Origin: JAYEIA01 sp964472505
Lineage (GTDB): Bacteria; Bacteroidota; Bacteroidia; Bacteroidales; JAADGE01
Reading direction: 5' to 3'
NCBI GenBank assembly: GCA_964472505.1
Contig: CAYYQW010000014.1
Coordinates: 1-64,000, forward strand
Length of the DNA stretch: 64,000 nt
Part shown: positions 26,574 through 35,731 of the stretch, in pieces
Position numbering within the stretch: the stretch's first letter is position 1
Layout of the letters: each line of letters opens with the position of its first letter
The notes under the pieces: generated by a model
Databases searched by the model: none
What the model was told of the DNA's origin: nothing
Seen by the model: the letters and a program-made list of their open reading frames with translations, nothing else
Program-made: the position numbers and the translations under genes

Positions 26574-27980
26574 ATGAATAAGAAAGAATTTGATATCTTT
26601 AAATACATACCCTCAGAACAACGTTTGCTACAGGCAGAGACAAACCCGAATGCCCGAAAAATATTTATAGAAACCTACGGGTGCCAAATGAATACAGCAG
26701 ACAGCCAAACGGTTATGGCCGTGATGCTGGATGAAGGATATGCCATAACGGATCAACTTGAAGATGCGGATGTTATTTTTGTTAACACCTGTGCCGTGCG
26801 CGATAATGCCGAGAAAAAAATAAGAAATCGCCTGCAGTTTTTTAATTTTTTAAAGAAATCTAAACCTAATCTAATAATAGGCATTCTTGGGTGCATGGCA
26901 GAGCGCTTGAAAGAGAAGCTCCTGGAAGAAGAAAAAATGTTAGATATTGTTGCCGGCCCCGATGCTTATCGTACTTTGCCAAATCTTCTTAAAGAAGCTG
27001 AAAACGGTCAAACAGCAATTAATGTTTTGCTTTCGCGCGATGAAAATTACGGCGATATAAGCCCCGTGCGAAAAGATAAGTACAATGTATCGGCCTTTAT
27101 TTCCATTACCCGGGGCTGCGATAATGTCTGTTCTTTTTGTGTGGTTCCTTATACCAGAGGAAGAGAGCGCAGCAGAGAACCGGAAACCATTTTGCGTGAG
27201 CTCAAAGAAGTTCAATCCGAAGGGTTCAAGGAAATTACATTGCTTGGGCAAAACGTGGATAAATACAGTTGGAATAATGGTGAGCTGAATTTTGCCGGCT
27301 TGTTAAAACTTACAGCCGAAGCCGCACCGGAAATGCGCATTCGTTTTGCTACATCCTATCCGCAGAATTTTACCGATGAGGTATTGTATGTCATGGCTAC
27401 TCATCAGAACATTTGTAAGTATATTCATTTGCCTGTTCAATCGGGAAGTAATCGCATGTTGGAAAAAATGCGACGCGGATACACACGCGAATATTATCTC
27501 AATCGGATAAAAGCCATACGATCCATAGTACCCGACAGTGCAATTTCAACCGATATTATAACCGGATACGCTTCCGAAACGGATCAAGACCACCAAGACA
27601 CGCTGGATTTGATGGAAGAAGTCGGTTTTGATTATGCATTTATGTTCAAATACTCGGAAAGACCCAATACACTCGCGGCTAAAAAACATCCGGATGATGT
27701 GGCGGAAAAAGTCAAATCCAAACGCTTAACGGAAATTATTAATTTGCAGCAGCAGCTTTCCTTGGAAAGCAATAAGCAGGATATTGGCAAAACTTTTGAG
27801 GTGTTGGTCGAAGGCTATTCCAAAAAGTCTGACGACTACTTATTTGGGCGAAATTCTCAAAACAAAGTCATCGTTTTTCCCAAACGGAAAACAAAACCCG
27901 GTGATTATGTTGATGTAATCGTAAATGATTGCACATCAGCTACATTATTGGGTCATATTCTTGTTGAACCACATTCTTAA
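26574..27980 (+). CDS. miaB: tRNA-2-methylthio-N6-dimethylallyladenosine synthase
   Basis: MiaB is a radical-SAM methylthiotransferase that adds a methylthio group to i6A37 of tRNAs reading UNN codons. The 468-residue protein has the N-terminal UPF0004 domain with its three cluster cysteines (YGCQMNTADS, NTCAVRDNAEKK, GCMAERLK), the radical-SAM motif CDNVCSFC in RGCDNVCSFCVVPYTRG, and a C-terminal TRAM domain (FEVLVEGYSKKS... LFGRN). All six cluster cysteines are present. A C1 peptidase gene follows after 12 bp, with no evident functional link. Confidence 0.96.
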   Translation: MNKKEFDIFKYIPSEQRLLQAETNPNARKIFIETYGCQMNTADSQTVMAVMLDEGYAITDQLEDADVIFVNTCAVRDNAEKKIRNRLQFFNFLKKSKPNLIIGILGCMAERLKEKLLEEEKMLDIVAGPDAYRTLPNLLKEAENGQTAINVLLSRDENYGDISPVRKDKYNVSAFISITRGCDNVCSFCVVPYTRGRERSREPETILRELKEVQSEGFKEITLLGQNVDKYSWNNGELNFAGLLKLTAEAAPEMRIRFATSYPQNFTDEVLYVMATHQNICKYIHLPVQSGSNRMLEKMRRGYTREYYLNRIKAIRSIVPDSAISTDIITGYASETDQDHQDTLDLMEEVGFDYAFMFKYSERPNTLAAKKHPDDVAEKVKSKRLTEIINLQQQLSLESNKQDIGKTFEVLVEGYSKKSDDYLFGRNSQNKVIVFPKRKTKPGDYVDVIVNDCTSATLLGHILVEPHS

Positions 27981-27992
27981 AACCCCTTTATT

Positions 27993-29084
27993 ATGAAACA
28001 TGCACTTATTCCGATTATTATTTTTGCAGCGGGCTTTATGCTTTCTGCCGTTGCCCAAAATCATCCCGATTTTGATATTACGCATCAATGCAAAACAAGT
28101 TCCGTTAAATCACAGGATCGTGCCGGTACCTGTTGGGCTTATACTGCCGTTTCCTTTTTAGAAAGTGAAATACTTCGAAAAGGCGGTGAAACTTATGATT
28201 TGGCTGAAATGTATATTGTCCGAAATGTATATCCGGTAAAAGCTGAACGCTACATCCGCATGCACGGCAACAATAATTTCGGGCAGGGCGGTCAGGCTCA
28301 CGATGCAATCTCTGCTTTTGCAGACCACGGGATGGTTCCCGAATCAGTTTATCCCGGTATTAATTATGGCGGCGAAATACACAATCATGCCGTATTGGAA
28401 AGAAATCTGAAAACTACGGTTGAGTATTTTACCAATACCAAAAGAGCTTTGCCCGAGAATTGGATAAATCATTATGAGGCGGTTTTGGACGGATTTCTGG
28501 GTAAAAAACCCGAAACTTTTGAATATAAAGGCAAAAGTTACTCCGATAGAAGCTTCGCCCGGCAGTTAGAGATAAATCCGGACGATTATGTAGAGATTAG
28601 TTCTTATTCACATCATCGCTTTAATGCACCTTTTGTGCTGGAAGTCCCCGACAATTGGTCGCATGATTTGTATTATAATGTTACGATTGATGACCTGCTT
28701 GCAATAATGAAAAATTCGCTTGAAAACGGTTATTCCGTATCCTGGGACGGCGATGTAAGCGGCGACGGTTTTAGCCATAAAGACGGAAAAGCTGCTTTGC
28801 TTGATGAGGAAAAAGCCTTGTTGGAAGAAAAAGGCGCTCAGGAATTCAGGCAAATATTGTTTAATAACTTTACGGCTACCGACGATCATTTGATGCATCT
28901 GACCGGCTTAGCCGAAGATGAAGCGGGAAATATTTGGTTTCAGACTAAAAACTCATGGGGAGCTGACTCCAACGAATACGGAGGTTATCTGTATATGTCC
29001 GAAGACTACATTAAAGGTATGACCATAGCCATTATGGTGCACAAAGATGCCATTCCGAAAAGCATACAAAAGAAATTATTTTAA
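27993..29084 (+). CDS. C1 (papain-fold) cysteine peptidase, bleomycin hydrolase-like, exported
   Basis: The 363-residue protein has a signal peptide (LIPIIIFAAGFMLSAVAQ) and the C1B catalytic layout: Gln and Cys in SQDRAGTCWAYTAVSFLESE, His in DDHLMHLTGLA, and Asn in FQTKNSWG. In the cytosolic PepC/bleomycin hydrolase family the same motifs form a hexameric aminopeptidase; the signal peptide here points to a periplasmic or secreted form, as is common in Bacteroidota. It is 12 bp behind miaB and is ended by the strong terminator at 29112-29158. Confidence 0.9.
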   Translation: MKHALIPIIIFAAGFMLSAVAQNHPDFDITHQCKTSSVKSQDRAGTCWAYTAVSFLESEILRKGGETYDLAEMYIVRNVYPVKAERYIRMHGNNNFGQGGQAHDAISAFADHGMVPESVYPGINYGGEIHNHAVLERNLKTTVEYFTNTKRALPENWINHYEAVLDGFLGKKPETFEYKGKSYSDRSFARQLEINPDDYVEISSYSHHRFNAPFVLEVPDNWSHDLYYNVTIDDLLAIMKNSLENGYSVSWDGDVSGDGFSHKDGKAALLDEEKALLEEKGAQEFRQILFNNFTATDDHLMHLTGLAEDEAGNIWFQTKNSWGADSNEYGGYLYMSEDYIKGMTIAIMVHKDAIPKSIQKKLF

Positions 29085-29111
29085 GTACTAAATACCCGAC
29101 AATGTTCGGTG

Positions 29112-29158
29112 TCCCGACGAAATTTTGCATAAGGCAGAATTTCGTCGGGATTTTTTTT
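29112..29158 (+). terminator. Strong intrinsic terminator
   Basis: A 16-bp stem with one G-U pair (29113-29128 with 29134-29149) and a 5-nt loop is followed by eight T. It ends the miaB-C1 peptidase unit. Confidence 0.92.
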
Positions 29159-29210
29159 ATTCCGAAGCAACTTTTTTTCTAACAATTTGTCTTTAAGTAA
29201 ACTGAAAGTT

Positions 29211-32200
29211 ATGAAAAAATTGTTTGCCGTTGTATTACTTTTCTTGAGTATTTCCAATCTGTCATACAGTCAATACGTAAGTCCCGCAGAAGCTCGAAAA
29301 GTAGCCGATAATGTTTTTAAGGAATTATTTGAAAATAAGTCTTATGAGTTAAGCGAAATACCGGTATCTTTCGAGGAGAAAAGCAAAGCCCGGATGTATA
29401 TATTTAATGCCGGGAAATCAGGTTTTGCTATAATTTCAGGCGATAAAAGAGTTTTTCCCTTGCTGGCTTATTCGGAAAAAACCGTCATTCAAAAAGATCA
29501 AAATAAGTGGTCGCCTTCTTTTAAAGCTTGGTTGGAAATGTATGCCGGGCAGATTGCTTTAATCCAAAATAAAAATACGACAAAAGACCAACAAGTGCAT
29601 GAAAAGTGGGAATATTATTTATCCGGCAACAATCTGCATTCAAAAAACACAAAGGATGTTACGCCCATGCTTAGCACAAATTGGAACCAAGGCTGCGGAT
29701 ACAATTCCCTTTGCCCCGAAGATTCCGGCGGGCCCTGCGGACATGTCTATACGGGTTGTGTGGCAACAGCTATGGCTCAGGTGATGCGTTACATGGAGCA
29801 TCCGGCAGGAGGTAACGGAAGCCAATGCTACACTACTTCTGCTTACGGCGAATTATGTGTTGATTTTTCGCAGGCCAATTACGATTATTCTGCCATGCCC
29901 AATAACAGCGGAAATGAAGATGTAGCCGAACTTATGTACCATTGCGGAGTGTCGGTTTATATGAACTATTCACCCTCGGGATCGGGAGCTTATTCGCATA
30001 ATGTGGTAAGGGCGTGGAAAGATTTTTTTGGCTATAAAAATCACCTTCGAGTAAGAAAAAATAACTATGAAGAAGATGACTGGCTAAGAATTATCAGAAA
30101 TGAAATTGATGAAGGGCGGCCGATTTATTATGCCGGTTTTAGTTCCACATCCGGTCATGCATTTGTGTTTGACGGATACCAAGGCAGCAATCATTTTCAC
30201 ATTAATTGGGGCTGGGGGGGTTCTTATAACGGATATTTTTATATAGATGACTTGACTCCGGGTGGTTCAAATTTTACAAACAATCAAGAAGCCATAGTAG
30301 GCACTATTCTTGCCGATGAATTTACCGGTTTGGATGTTTCTTCGGCTCAAGATCTGGCTTGTGCCGCGACCCAAAGCGGAGATATTTCAACCGGAACGAA
30401 TTATGTGAATTATTACAAAAACACATACCCTGTGGCAGTCGGGAAGGAATTGGTATATAAATTTACTACGGATTTGCCCGGCAGAATACGCGTAAAAATT
30501 ACCAATAATATCGGCGGTGATGTGAATGTTTTTTTGCTTTCACATCCGCACGAGGATTCTTTAATGACATACGGTAAGAATGGTTTTATAATTGATAATA
30601 CTCAACCGGCAGAATATTATCTGGTTGCTGAAGGCGATAAAGGCAAAGAACCCGTTTTCGATATCGAGCTGATTTGTCCTACGGAAGATGCTGACCTTGT
30701 CTTTACGGATGCTGCTGTTTCACCGGGATTTACGGAGCCTCTCATGTCTAATCTTGTTGCAACATCCAAACTTAAAAACATCGGAAATACCGATACCGAC
30801 AGTTGCTCAATCCAATATTTTTTGTCGGAGGATGGTGTTCTTGACGGTTCTGATGTTTTAATCGGAAGCGACAGCATTCCCGGGCTTGCAACCGGCGAAA
30901 GTATTAAAATCACAAGTCCTCTGACAGTACCCGAAGGTTCTGCACCCGGTGATTATAATGTTATATTTGTAGCCGACCCGGAGAATGTCGTTGTAGAATC
31001 CGATGACGATAATTATGCCTATGCATACGTGCGCATTCCCGATGCAGGTTTATTGGATTGTTCCTCAGCTTTTGCACTGCAAGACGGCGTGTGGTATGAA
31101 GGGAATACGGCTGAGGACGGAAGCTCGAATGTTGAACAATATTGGAGTGCTTCTGACATGACCGGCCCGGAGCTTACGCATTCATTTATTTCAGCTTACG
31201 ATGGTTTCGTTAAAATTTCTTATACAGAAAAAAATCCGGGAAACTTGCAGGCTCTGATATTACCTATTTGTAATGAAAATACCTATCTTGCAAATATTTG
31301 GTTTTCCAATATTACCGATACCGTAGGTTATGCCGAATTTTATGCCACAGCCGGAACCGAGTATTATGTTGTTGTGGACGGACAAAACGGGGTTTCGGGC
31401 GAGTATGCCCTTAAAGTTGATCTTCCCGGCGAATGTCCCAATATTGCACTTGAAATCTCCGGCGATACCGCTTTGTGCGACGGAGAGTCGTTTCCTTCCA
31501 TGTGGACAAGTTGGGGAGCTAACTCTTATCAGTGGTTTAAAGACGGGGAGGAGATTGCCGGTGAAAATAATTCATATTTTTCTGTTTCGTCTGTTGGTGT
31601 TTATCATTTGGAGATGACAGAGAATAATTGTACAGCTGCTTCTGAACCGGTGAATGTTCAAATGAGCTTTCCTCCGGATACGGCTGAAATTACAAGCAGC
31701 GGCGATCTCGTTTTCTGTCCCGGAGGCAGTGTCGAACTACAATTGGCAAACACCGTTCAGCATCCCATAAATTGGGCTTTGAATGATGAAATAATTCCCG
31801 GAGCCGATTCTGAAAGCTTTACGGCAACTCAGGCAGGGGACTACAGTTTGATTAGTTTCAACGGTTCCTGCTTGCTAAGTTCTAAAAATAGTATTCATAC
31901 AGAAATCAAAAATGCTCCGGCAGATATTGGCGAACAGCTGCCAATACCTTCCGACAAACTTGAGTTATATTACCCATTTGATGAGGACAGCAAAGATTAC
32001 AGCGGAAATCAAAATAATTTTTCATGTTGGGATTTTGAGCCGATTGATGATCGCTTAGGAAATTTTTGGCAAGCTCGGTATTTTACACAAGATGATGTTT
32101 TTGGCTATAGTCAGAATTCCGACACAATCCCCGATACCTTTAGCCTGTCACTTTGGTTCAAAACCGGCAGCTCACAGGGCGGATTAATTTCCGGCTTTGT

Positions 32201-33857
32201 GAATAATCCTTGGGGTGCCGATCAATGGGAAGCACTATTGTATATGGCGAATAACGGAAAATTGCATTTTTACTTATCAAACGGAGGTACGCCCGCAGAA
32301 CTTGTCTCTGCAAATGCATATAATGATAACAATTGGCATCTGATTACTTTAATATATGACGGTTCTGTGAAAATGATGCTCAATAACGGGGAAGAATCCA
32401 TTGAAAACACAGGCCCCTATACAGCACAATCATTTAACGGACGTTGGGTTTTTGCCGGAGGAAATTTGCCTTCGGATGTCTCGGATATGCCGACTTCTTC
32501 TTATTTTGACGGCTCGCTGGATGATATCATATTACTTTCTGAGTCCAATGCATACATTGACAGCTATAACTTTTTACTTCCAAAGGCAGATGTTAAGCTT
32601 TTGAGCGATTCTGAAAACTGTACTGTCGCTAACTTAGGTTTGGAAGTTTTAAATGCCCAACCACATTCTGAATATACGATTTGGAACGAAACAAAATCTG
32701 AATGGTTTTCCGAAACCTTAAGCGGAACCTATGAAAATATCCTTTTCTCAGGACTTTCTGAATTTTCCGAAACAACCGGATTCAAAATATCAGCGAGGGA
32801 TACGCTTACATCTTGTGAAATCTTTTTAGATACTTCATTAATTATCAGTGTATATGCCGATACGGAAATTATTACGCAGCCGTTCGGCGGTGATGTTTGT
32901 GAAGCATCGGATTTTACAACTACAATTGAAGCAAAAGGAGGAAATTTAAGCTATCAATGGAAAAAAGGAGCAGATAATATAGGGGAAGATAGTTCGACTT
33001 TTACAATGGCAGATATTCAATTGAGCGATGCCGGAGATTATTATTGCGAAATTTCCGGTTTTTGCGGACAACTGACATCCTCGGTCTTTAATTTGAATGT
33101 ATTGGAGCAGCCGGCAGCACTTCCCGGAAGCTATGAAGATGTTTGCGGAAAGAGTTTGCAGTTAGATGCTGCAGACCCGAGTCCTTTCAGCGGATCTTGG
33201 ACGCTTCAATCCGGCTCTGCAAGTTTTGAAAACAACACATGGTATAATACCGCAGTAAGTACGACAACATACGGTGAGCATGTTTTTCGATGGACCGTAT
33301 CTAATGGTCTATGTGTTGATTATGAAGATGTTGTGATTGGTTTCATGCGACAGCCTGTTGCCGGTTTTGATTTTGAACAAAACGGCTTGGAGATCAGTTT
33401 TATAAATACATCTGTGAATGCCGATTCGTTTTTTTGGGATTTTGGCGATGCTGCGGGAACTTCAAGTTATGAAAATCCGACTTATAGCTATTCCGAATTC
33501 TCTGATTATACTGTTGGGCTTAGTGTTTACAATGCCGCTTGCGAAGATTATTTGAGCAAAGACATCTCACTTATTCTCGGGCTTGATGAGCTATCTGAAA
33601 ATTCCGTATTGGTATATCCCAATCCTGCCGAGAATTTTGTTAGGGTCGATTTGTCTTGCTCCGATGAAAAAAAATCTGTCAGGACTGTTGAATTAACAGA
33701 TATTACAGGCAAAACGCTCCAAAAATATGCTTTTGATAAGGGGATGGTTTCCGGAAAAATTGTCCGATTTGATTTAAGCAATCAGTCGGGCGGTATTTAT
33801 TTTATAAGAATACATTTTCAAAACGGCAGTATGATGAAAAAGTTTGTAAAGCAATAA
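29211..33857 (+). CDS. C10 (streptopain-type) protease with T9SS sorting domain
   Basis: The product is a secreted multidomain protease. After a signal peptide come an I69-type propeptide segment, then the C10 catalytic domain with the active Cys in YTGCVATAMAQVMRY (about residue 183) and His in SGHAFVFDGY (about 315), followed by the family line FHINWGWGG. Downstream are a CARDB-like domain, an Ig-like segment, a LamG-like domain (LYYPFDEDSKDYSG), another Ig-like unit, a PKD domain (FFWDFGDAAG) and a C-terminal T9SS type A tail (VYPNPAENFVRVDLS ... GGIYFIRIHF). It should be exported by the type IX system and held at or shed from the surface. I start at ATG 29211 because the signal peptide begins there; the frame is open from 29187. 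Confidence 0.92.
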   Translation: MKKLFAVVLLFLSISNLSYSQYVSPAEARKVADNVFKELFENKSYELSEIPVSFEEKSKARMYIFNAGKSGFAIISGDKRVFPLLAYSEKTVIQKDQNKWSPSFKAWLEMYAGQIALIQNKNTTKDQQVHEKWEYYLSGNNLHSKNTKDVTPMLSTNWNQGCGYNSLCPEDSGGPCGHVYTGCVATAMAQVMRYMEHPAGGNGSQCYTTSAYGELCVDFSQANYDYSAMPNNSGNEDVAELMYHCGVSVYMNYSPSGSGAYSHNVVRAWKDFFGYKNHLRVRKNNYEEDDWLRIIRNEIDEGRPIYYAGFSSTSGHAFVFDGYQGSNHFHINWGWGGSYNGYFYIDDLTPGGSNFTNNQEAIVGTILADEFTGLDVSSAQDLACAATQSGDISTGTNYVNYYKNTYPVAVGKELVYKFTTDLPGRIRVKITNNIGGDVNVFLLSHPHEDSLMTYGKNGFIIDNTQPAEYYLVAEGDKGKEPVFDIELICPTEDADLVFTDAAVSPGFTEPLMSNLVATSKLKNIGNTDTDSCSIQYFLSEDGVLDGSDVLIGSDSIPGLATGESIKITSPLTVPEGSAPGDYNVIFVADPENVVVESDDDNYAYAYVRIPDAGLLDCSSAFALQDGVWYEGNTAEDGSSNVEQYWSASDMTGPELTHSFISAYDGFVKISYTEKNPGNLQALILPICNENTYLANIWFSNITDTVGYAEFYATAGTEYYVVVDGQNGVSGEYALKVDLPGECPNIALEISGDTALCDGESFPSMWTSWGANSYQWFKDGEEIAGENNSYFSVSSVGVYHLEMTENNCTAASEPVNVQMSFPPDTAEITSSGDLVFCPGGSVELQLANTVQHPINWALNDEIIPGADSESFTATQAGDYSLISFNGSCLLSSKNSIHTEIKNAPADIGEQLPIPSDKLELYYPFDEDSKDYSGNQNNFSCWDFEPIDDRLGNFWQARYFTQDDVFGYSQNSDTIPDTFSLSLWFKTGSSQGGLISGFVNNPWGADQWEALLYMANNGKLHFYLSNGGTPAELVSANAYNDNNWHLITLIYDGSVKMMLNNGEESIENTGPYTAQSFNGRWVFAGGNLPSDVSDMPTSSYFDGSLDDIILLSESNAYIDSYNFLLPKADVKLLSDSENCTVANLGLEVLNAQPHSEYTIWNETKSEWFSETLSGTYENILFSGLSEFSETTGFKISARDTLTSCEIFLDTSLIISVYADTEIITQPFGGDVCEASDFTTTIEAKGGNLSYQWKKGADNIGEDSSTFTMADIQLSDAGDYYCEISGFCGQLTSSVFNLNVLEQPAALPGSYEDVCGKSLQLDAADPSPFSGSWTLQSGSASFENNTWYNTAVSTTTYGEHVFRWTVSNGLCVDYEDVVIGFMRQPVAGFDFEQNGLEISFINTSVNADSFFWDFGDAAGTSSYENPTYSYSEFSDYTVGLSVYNAACEDYLSKDISLILGLDELSENSVLVYPNPAENFVRVDLSCSDEKKSVRTVELTDITGKTLQKYAFDKGMVSGKIVRFDLSNQSGGIYFIRIHFQNGSMMKKFVKQ

Positions 33858-33909
33858 ATGCCGAACAATTACTTATAAAAGTTTGGGTTTAAATAACTAA
33901 AAACAGACG

Positions 33910-33992
33910 CTGCCGGGTCAAAAGACGCCGGCAGCTCAGATGTTTCAAACAGACGCTGCCGGATCAAAAGATGCCGGCAGGTCGGGTCTTTT
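33910..33992 (+). terminator. Tandem pair of terminator hairpins
   Basis: Two near-identical hairpins 46 bp apart (CTGCCGG 33910-33916 with CCGGCAG 33928-33934; the same at 33956-33962 with 33974-33980) share an 11-nt loop that differs at two positions. A T-run follows the second and reaches the stop codon of the opposing cytochrome gene. The pair looks like a tandem duplication of one terminator for the C10 protease gene. Confidence 0.75.
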
Positions 33993-35360
33993 TTATTTGG
34001 CTCTTCCGCCTTTGCTCATCGGATCGCCTTCGTATCCGAGTTTTTCCCAGTCAAGGCGTTTGCTGTCTTTGCGCGTATGACAAACGGTGCATTTTAGAGC
34101 ATCCTCAGCCGGAGCTACCATGTGGTTTATTGGCCAATACATTTCGGTTTCTATAAAACCGTATTTGCCGGAGTAATCCAATCCTACGGTTTCCATACCG
34201 AGATTGGCTGCAGCATTCCAATCGAATGTCTTCCAGTATCCGCCCGGCCCGAACAGTTTGGGTACAATTAAGTAATTGTTCTCCGTATCATAGATTTGCT
34301 TACCGCGCATAAGTTTAAAAGGTGCAATTTTTGCATCCGGATCATCTATGCTTCCCGAAAGTTCATTGAGCTTAACCACTTCATTGGCTTTTACTTTATC
34401 ACCTAAATAATAATAATCGGCTTTTCCGTTATACCAACGATATTCCGGAATTACATTTTTGCTCCATACAAATGAGCCTTTTTTCTTAATATAGTCTTTT
34501 TCTCCAAATTTGTTTGTCAGCTCTTTTTTGTCTTGGCCGGCAGTGGACCAGTCCCACCAAGTTTTAGTCGGTTCTTCGCGAGCAAATGTCGGAATGTGGC
34601 AAGTTTCGCAGGCTATGGCGCTAACGTGATTGTTTAGCAGATTTCTTCTGTGCGGACGCTCTTCGTGGCAGCCGAGGCAAGAAATATGATTATCGCCTGA
34701 GGCCATTGAGCCATGGCTTGCGCCGAGAATTTTGTGATTTTCTCCGGCGTGGCAGTCGGCGCAAGTGAAGCCTAAGCCACCCATGTGCACGTCTAAATCA
34801 GCCGACGGATTGCGAAGGCTTTCGTCCATATCACCGTGTTTTACACCGGTTCCGCCGCCACCGTCGAAATGGCATACGGCACAATTGTTTATTTGCGTTT
34901 TGCCTACGCTTTGAGCTACTTTTTCCAAATCAACCGAGGAATTGGGCATACCGGCTCCGGTAGGTGTTTTTTTGTATTCTCCGCTCCGGTCATGGCATAC
35001 CAGGCAATCGATATTTTTGCCTTCGGTAAAATCAAAATTCTCATCTTCCCAACCGTAACCTATATGGCAACTTGTACAGCGCCCCCAGTTGGAAGGAACT
35101 GCAACACAGAAATTATTGACGGTGTTAATTTTTCCGCGACTTACCGTTTCTCCGTCAGCTTTGGTGAATTCATCGCCTTTCCATTTCCAGTGGCGGGTTT
35201 GCATAATTTCTTTGTCCACGCCTTCGTGGCACATCAGGCAGGTTTCCGTTACGCTTTGCGGGCTGTCAAACGGGCCTTCCACAAACATGGAATGATCGGT
35301 TTGTGCAAATGCACTTGCTCCGATAAATAAAACAAAAAGGGTAGTAATAATATGCTTCAT
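33993..35360 (-). CDS. Octaheme c-type cytochrome, tetrathionate reductase family (OTR)
   Basis: The 455-residue protein has a signal peptide (TLFVLFIGASAFAQ) and exactly eight CxxCH heme sites: CLMCH, CTSCH, CLVCH, CAVCH, CADCH, CLGCH, CETCH and CTVCH. Number, order and length fit the octaheme tetrathionate reductase family described from Shewanella, whose members reduce tetrathionate, nitrite or hydroxylamine in vitro. It would act in the periplasm as a terminal reductase; the electron donor and true substrate are not shown here, as no quinol dehydrogenase gene is adjacent. A -7 box lies about 20 bp upstream. Confidence 0.9.
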   Translation of the reverse strand: MKHIITTLFVLFIGASAFAQTDHSMFVEGPFDSPQSVTETCLMCHEGVDKEIMQTRHWKWKGDEFTKADGETVSRGKINTVNNFCVAVPSNWGRCTSCHIGYGWEDENFDFTEGKNIDCLVCHDRSGEYKKTPTGAGMPNSSVDLEKVAQSVGKTQINNCAVCHFDGGGGTGVKHGDMDESLRNPSADLDVHMGGLGFTCADCHAGENHKILGASHGSMASGDNHISCLGCHEERPHRRNLLNNHVSAIACETCHIPTFAREEPTKTWWDWSTAGQDKKELTNKFGEKDYIKKKGSFVWSKNVIPEYRWYNGKADYYYLGDKVKANEVVKLNELSGSIDDPDAKIAPFKLMRGKQIYDTENNYLIVPKLFGPGGYWKTFDWNAAANLGMETVGLDYSGKYGFIETEMYWPINHMVAPAEDALKCTVCHTRKDSKRLDWEKLGYEGDPMSKGGRAK

Positions 35361-35379
35361 AATTAATAAATTTTATTTA

Positions 35380-35387
35380 CAAATATA
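35380..35387 (-). promoter_or_regulatory. Candidate promoter of the octaheme cytochrome gene
   Basis: On the minus strand this reads TATATTTG, an exact TAnnTTTG match, 19 bp before the start codon. The 371-bp gap to the next gene is AT-rich and otherwise holds the divergent promoter at 35656-35687. Confidence 0.55.
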
Positions 35388-35655
35388 GATATTTGCACCT
35401 TTAAATAAAAGCGGACAAACAGGTGTGATTTAGGCTTTTATGTCCGAAAATAAAAGGGAAAAGCTTATTTTTTTTTAATATAAATAAAAACTATTGCTAA
35501 GCTTTTGTATGATAGTTAATTATGAGAATTTCAAACTTACGGTTTTAGTATTTAAAATGTTTTATTATCTGTTAAAACTGTCGTAAAACACTTTAAATTT
35601 TTACCGGCTTGCTATTTTACATTATTATTTGTTGACGCTTTTCGGCTAATTGATA

Positions 35656-35687
35656 TTTGTATATCTTCCGTAAAAAAACTAAATTTG
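35656..35687 (+). promoter_or_regulatory. Promoter of the gamma-glutamyltransferase gene
   Basis: TTTG (35656-35659), a 20-bp spacer and TAAATTTG (35680-35687) form a full match to the Bacteroidota -33/-7 promoter, 44 bp before the start codon. This is the best-formed promoter in the window. Confidence 0.7.
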
Positions 35688-35731
35688 AATGTTAAATATA
35701 CAGATACATACACCTATTAAATATTTAGTTT

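Noticed and set aside
33993..35360. Octaheme cytochrome as a hydroxylamine oxidoreductase or NrfA-type nitrite reductase
   Set aside because: All eight sites are CxxCH with no CxxCK site, and the order and length fit the octaheme tetrathionate reductase family better; there is no nrfH beside it.
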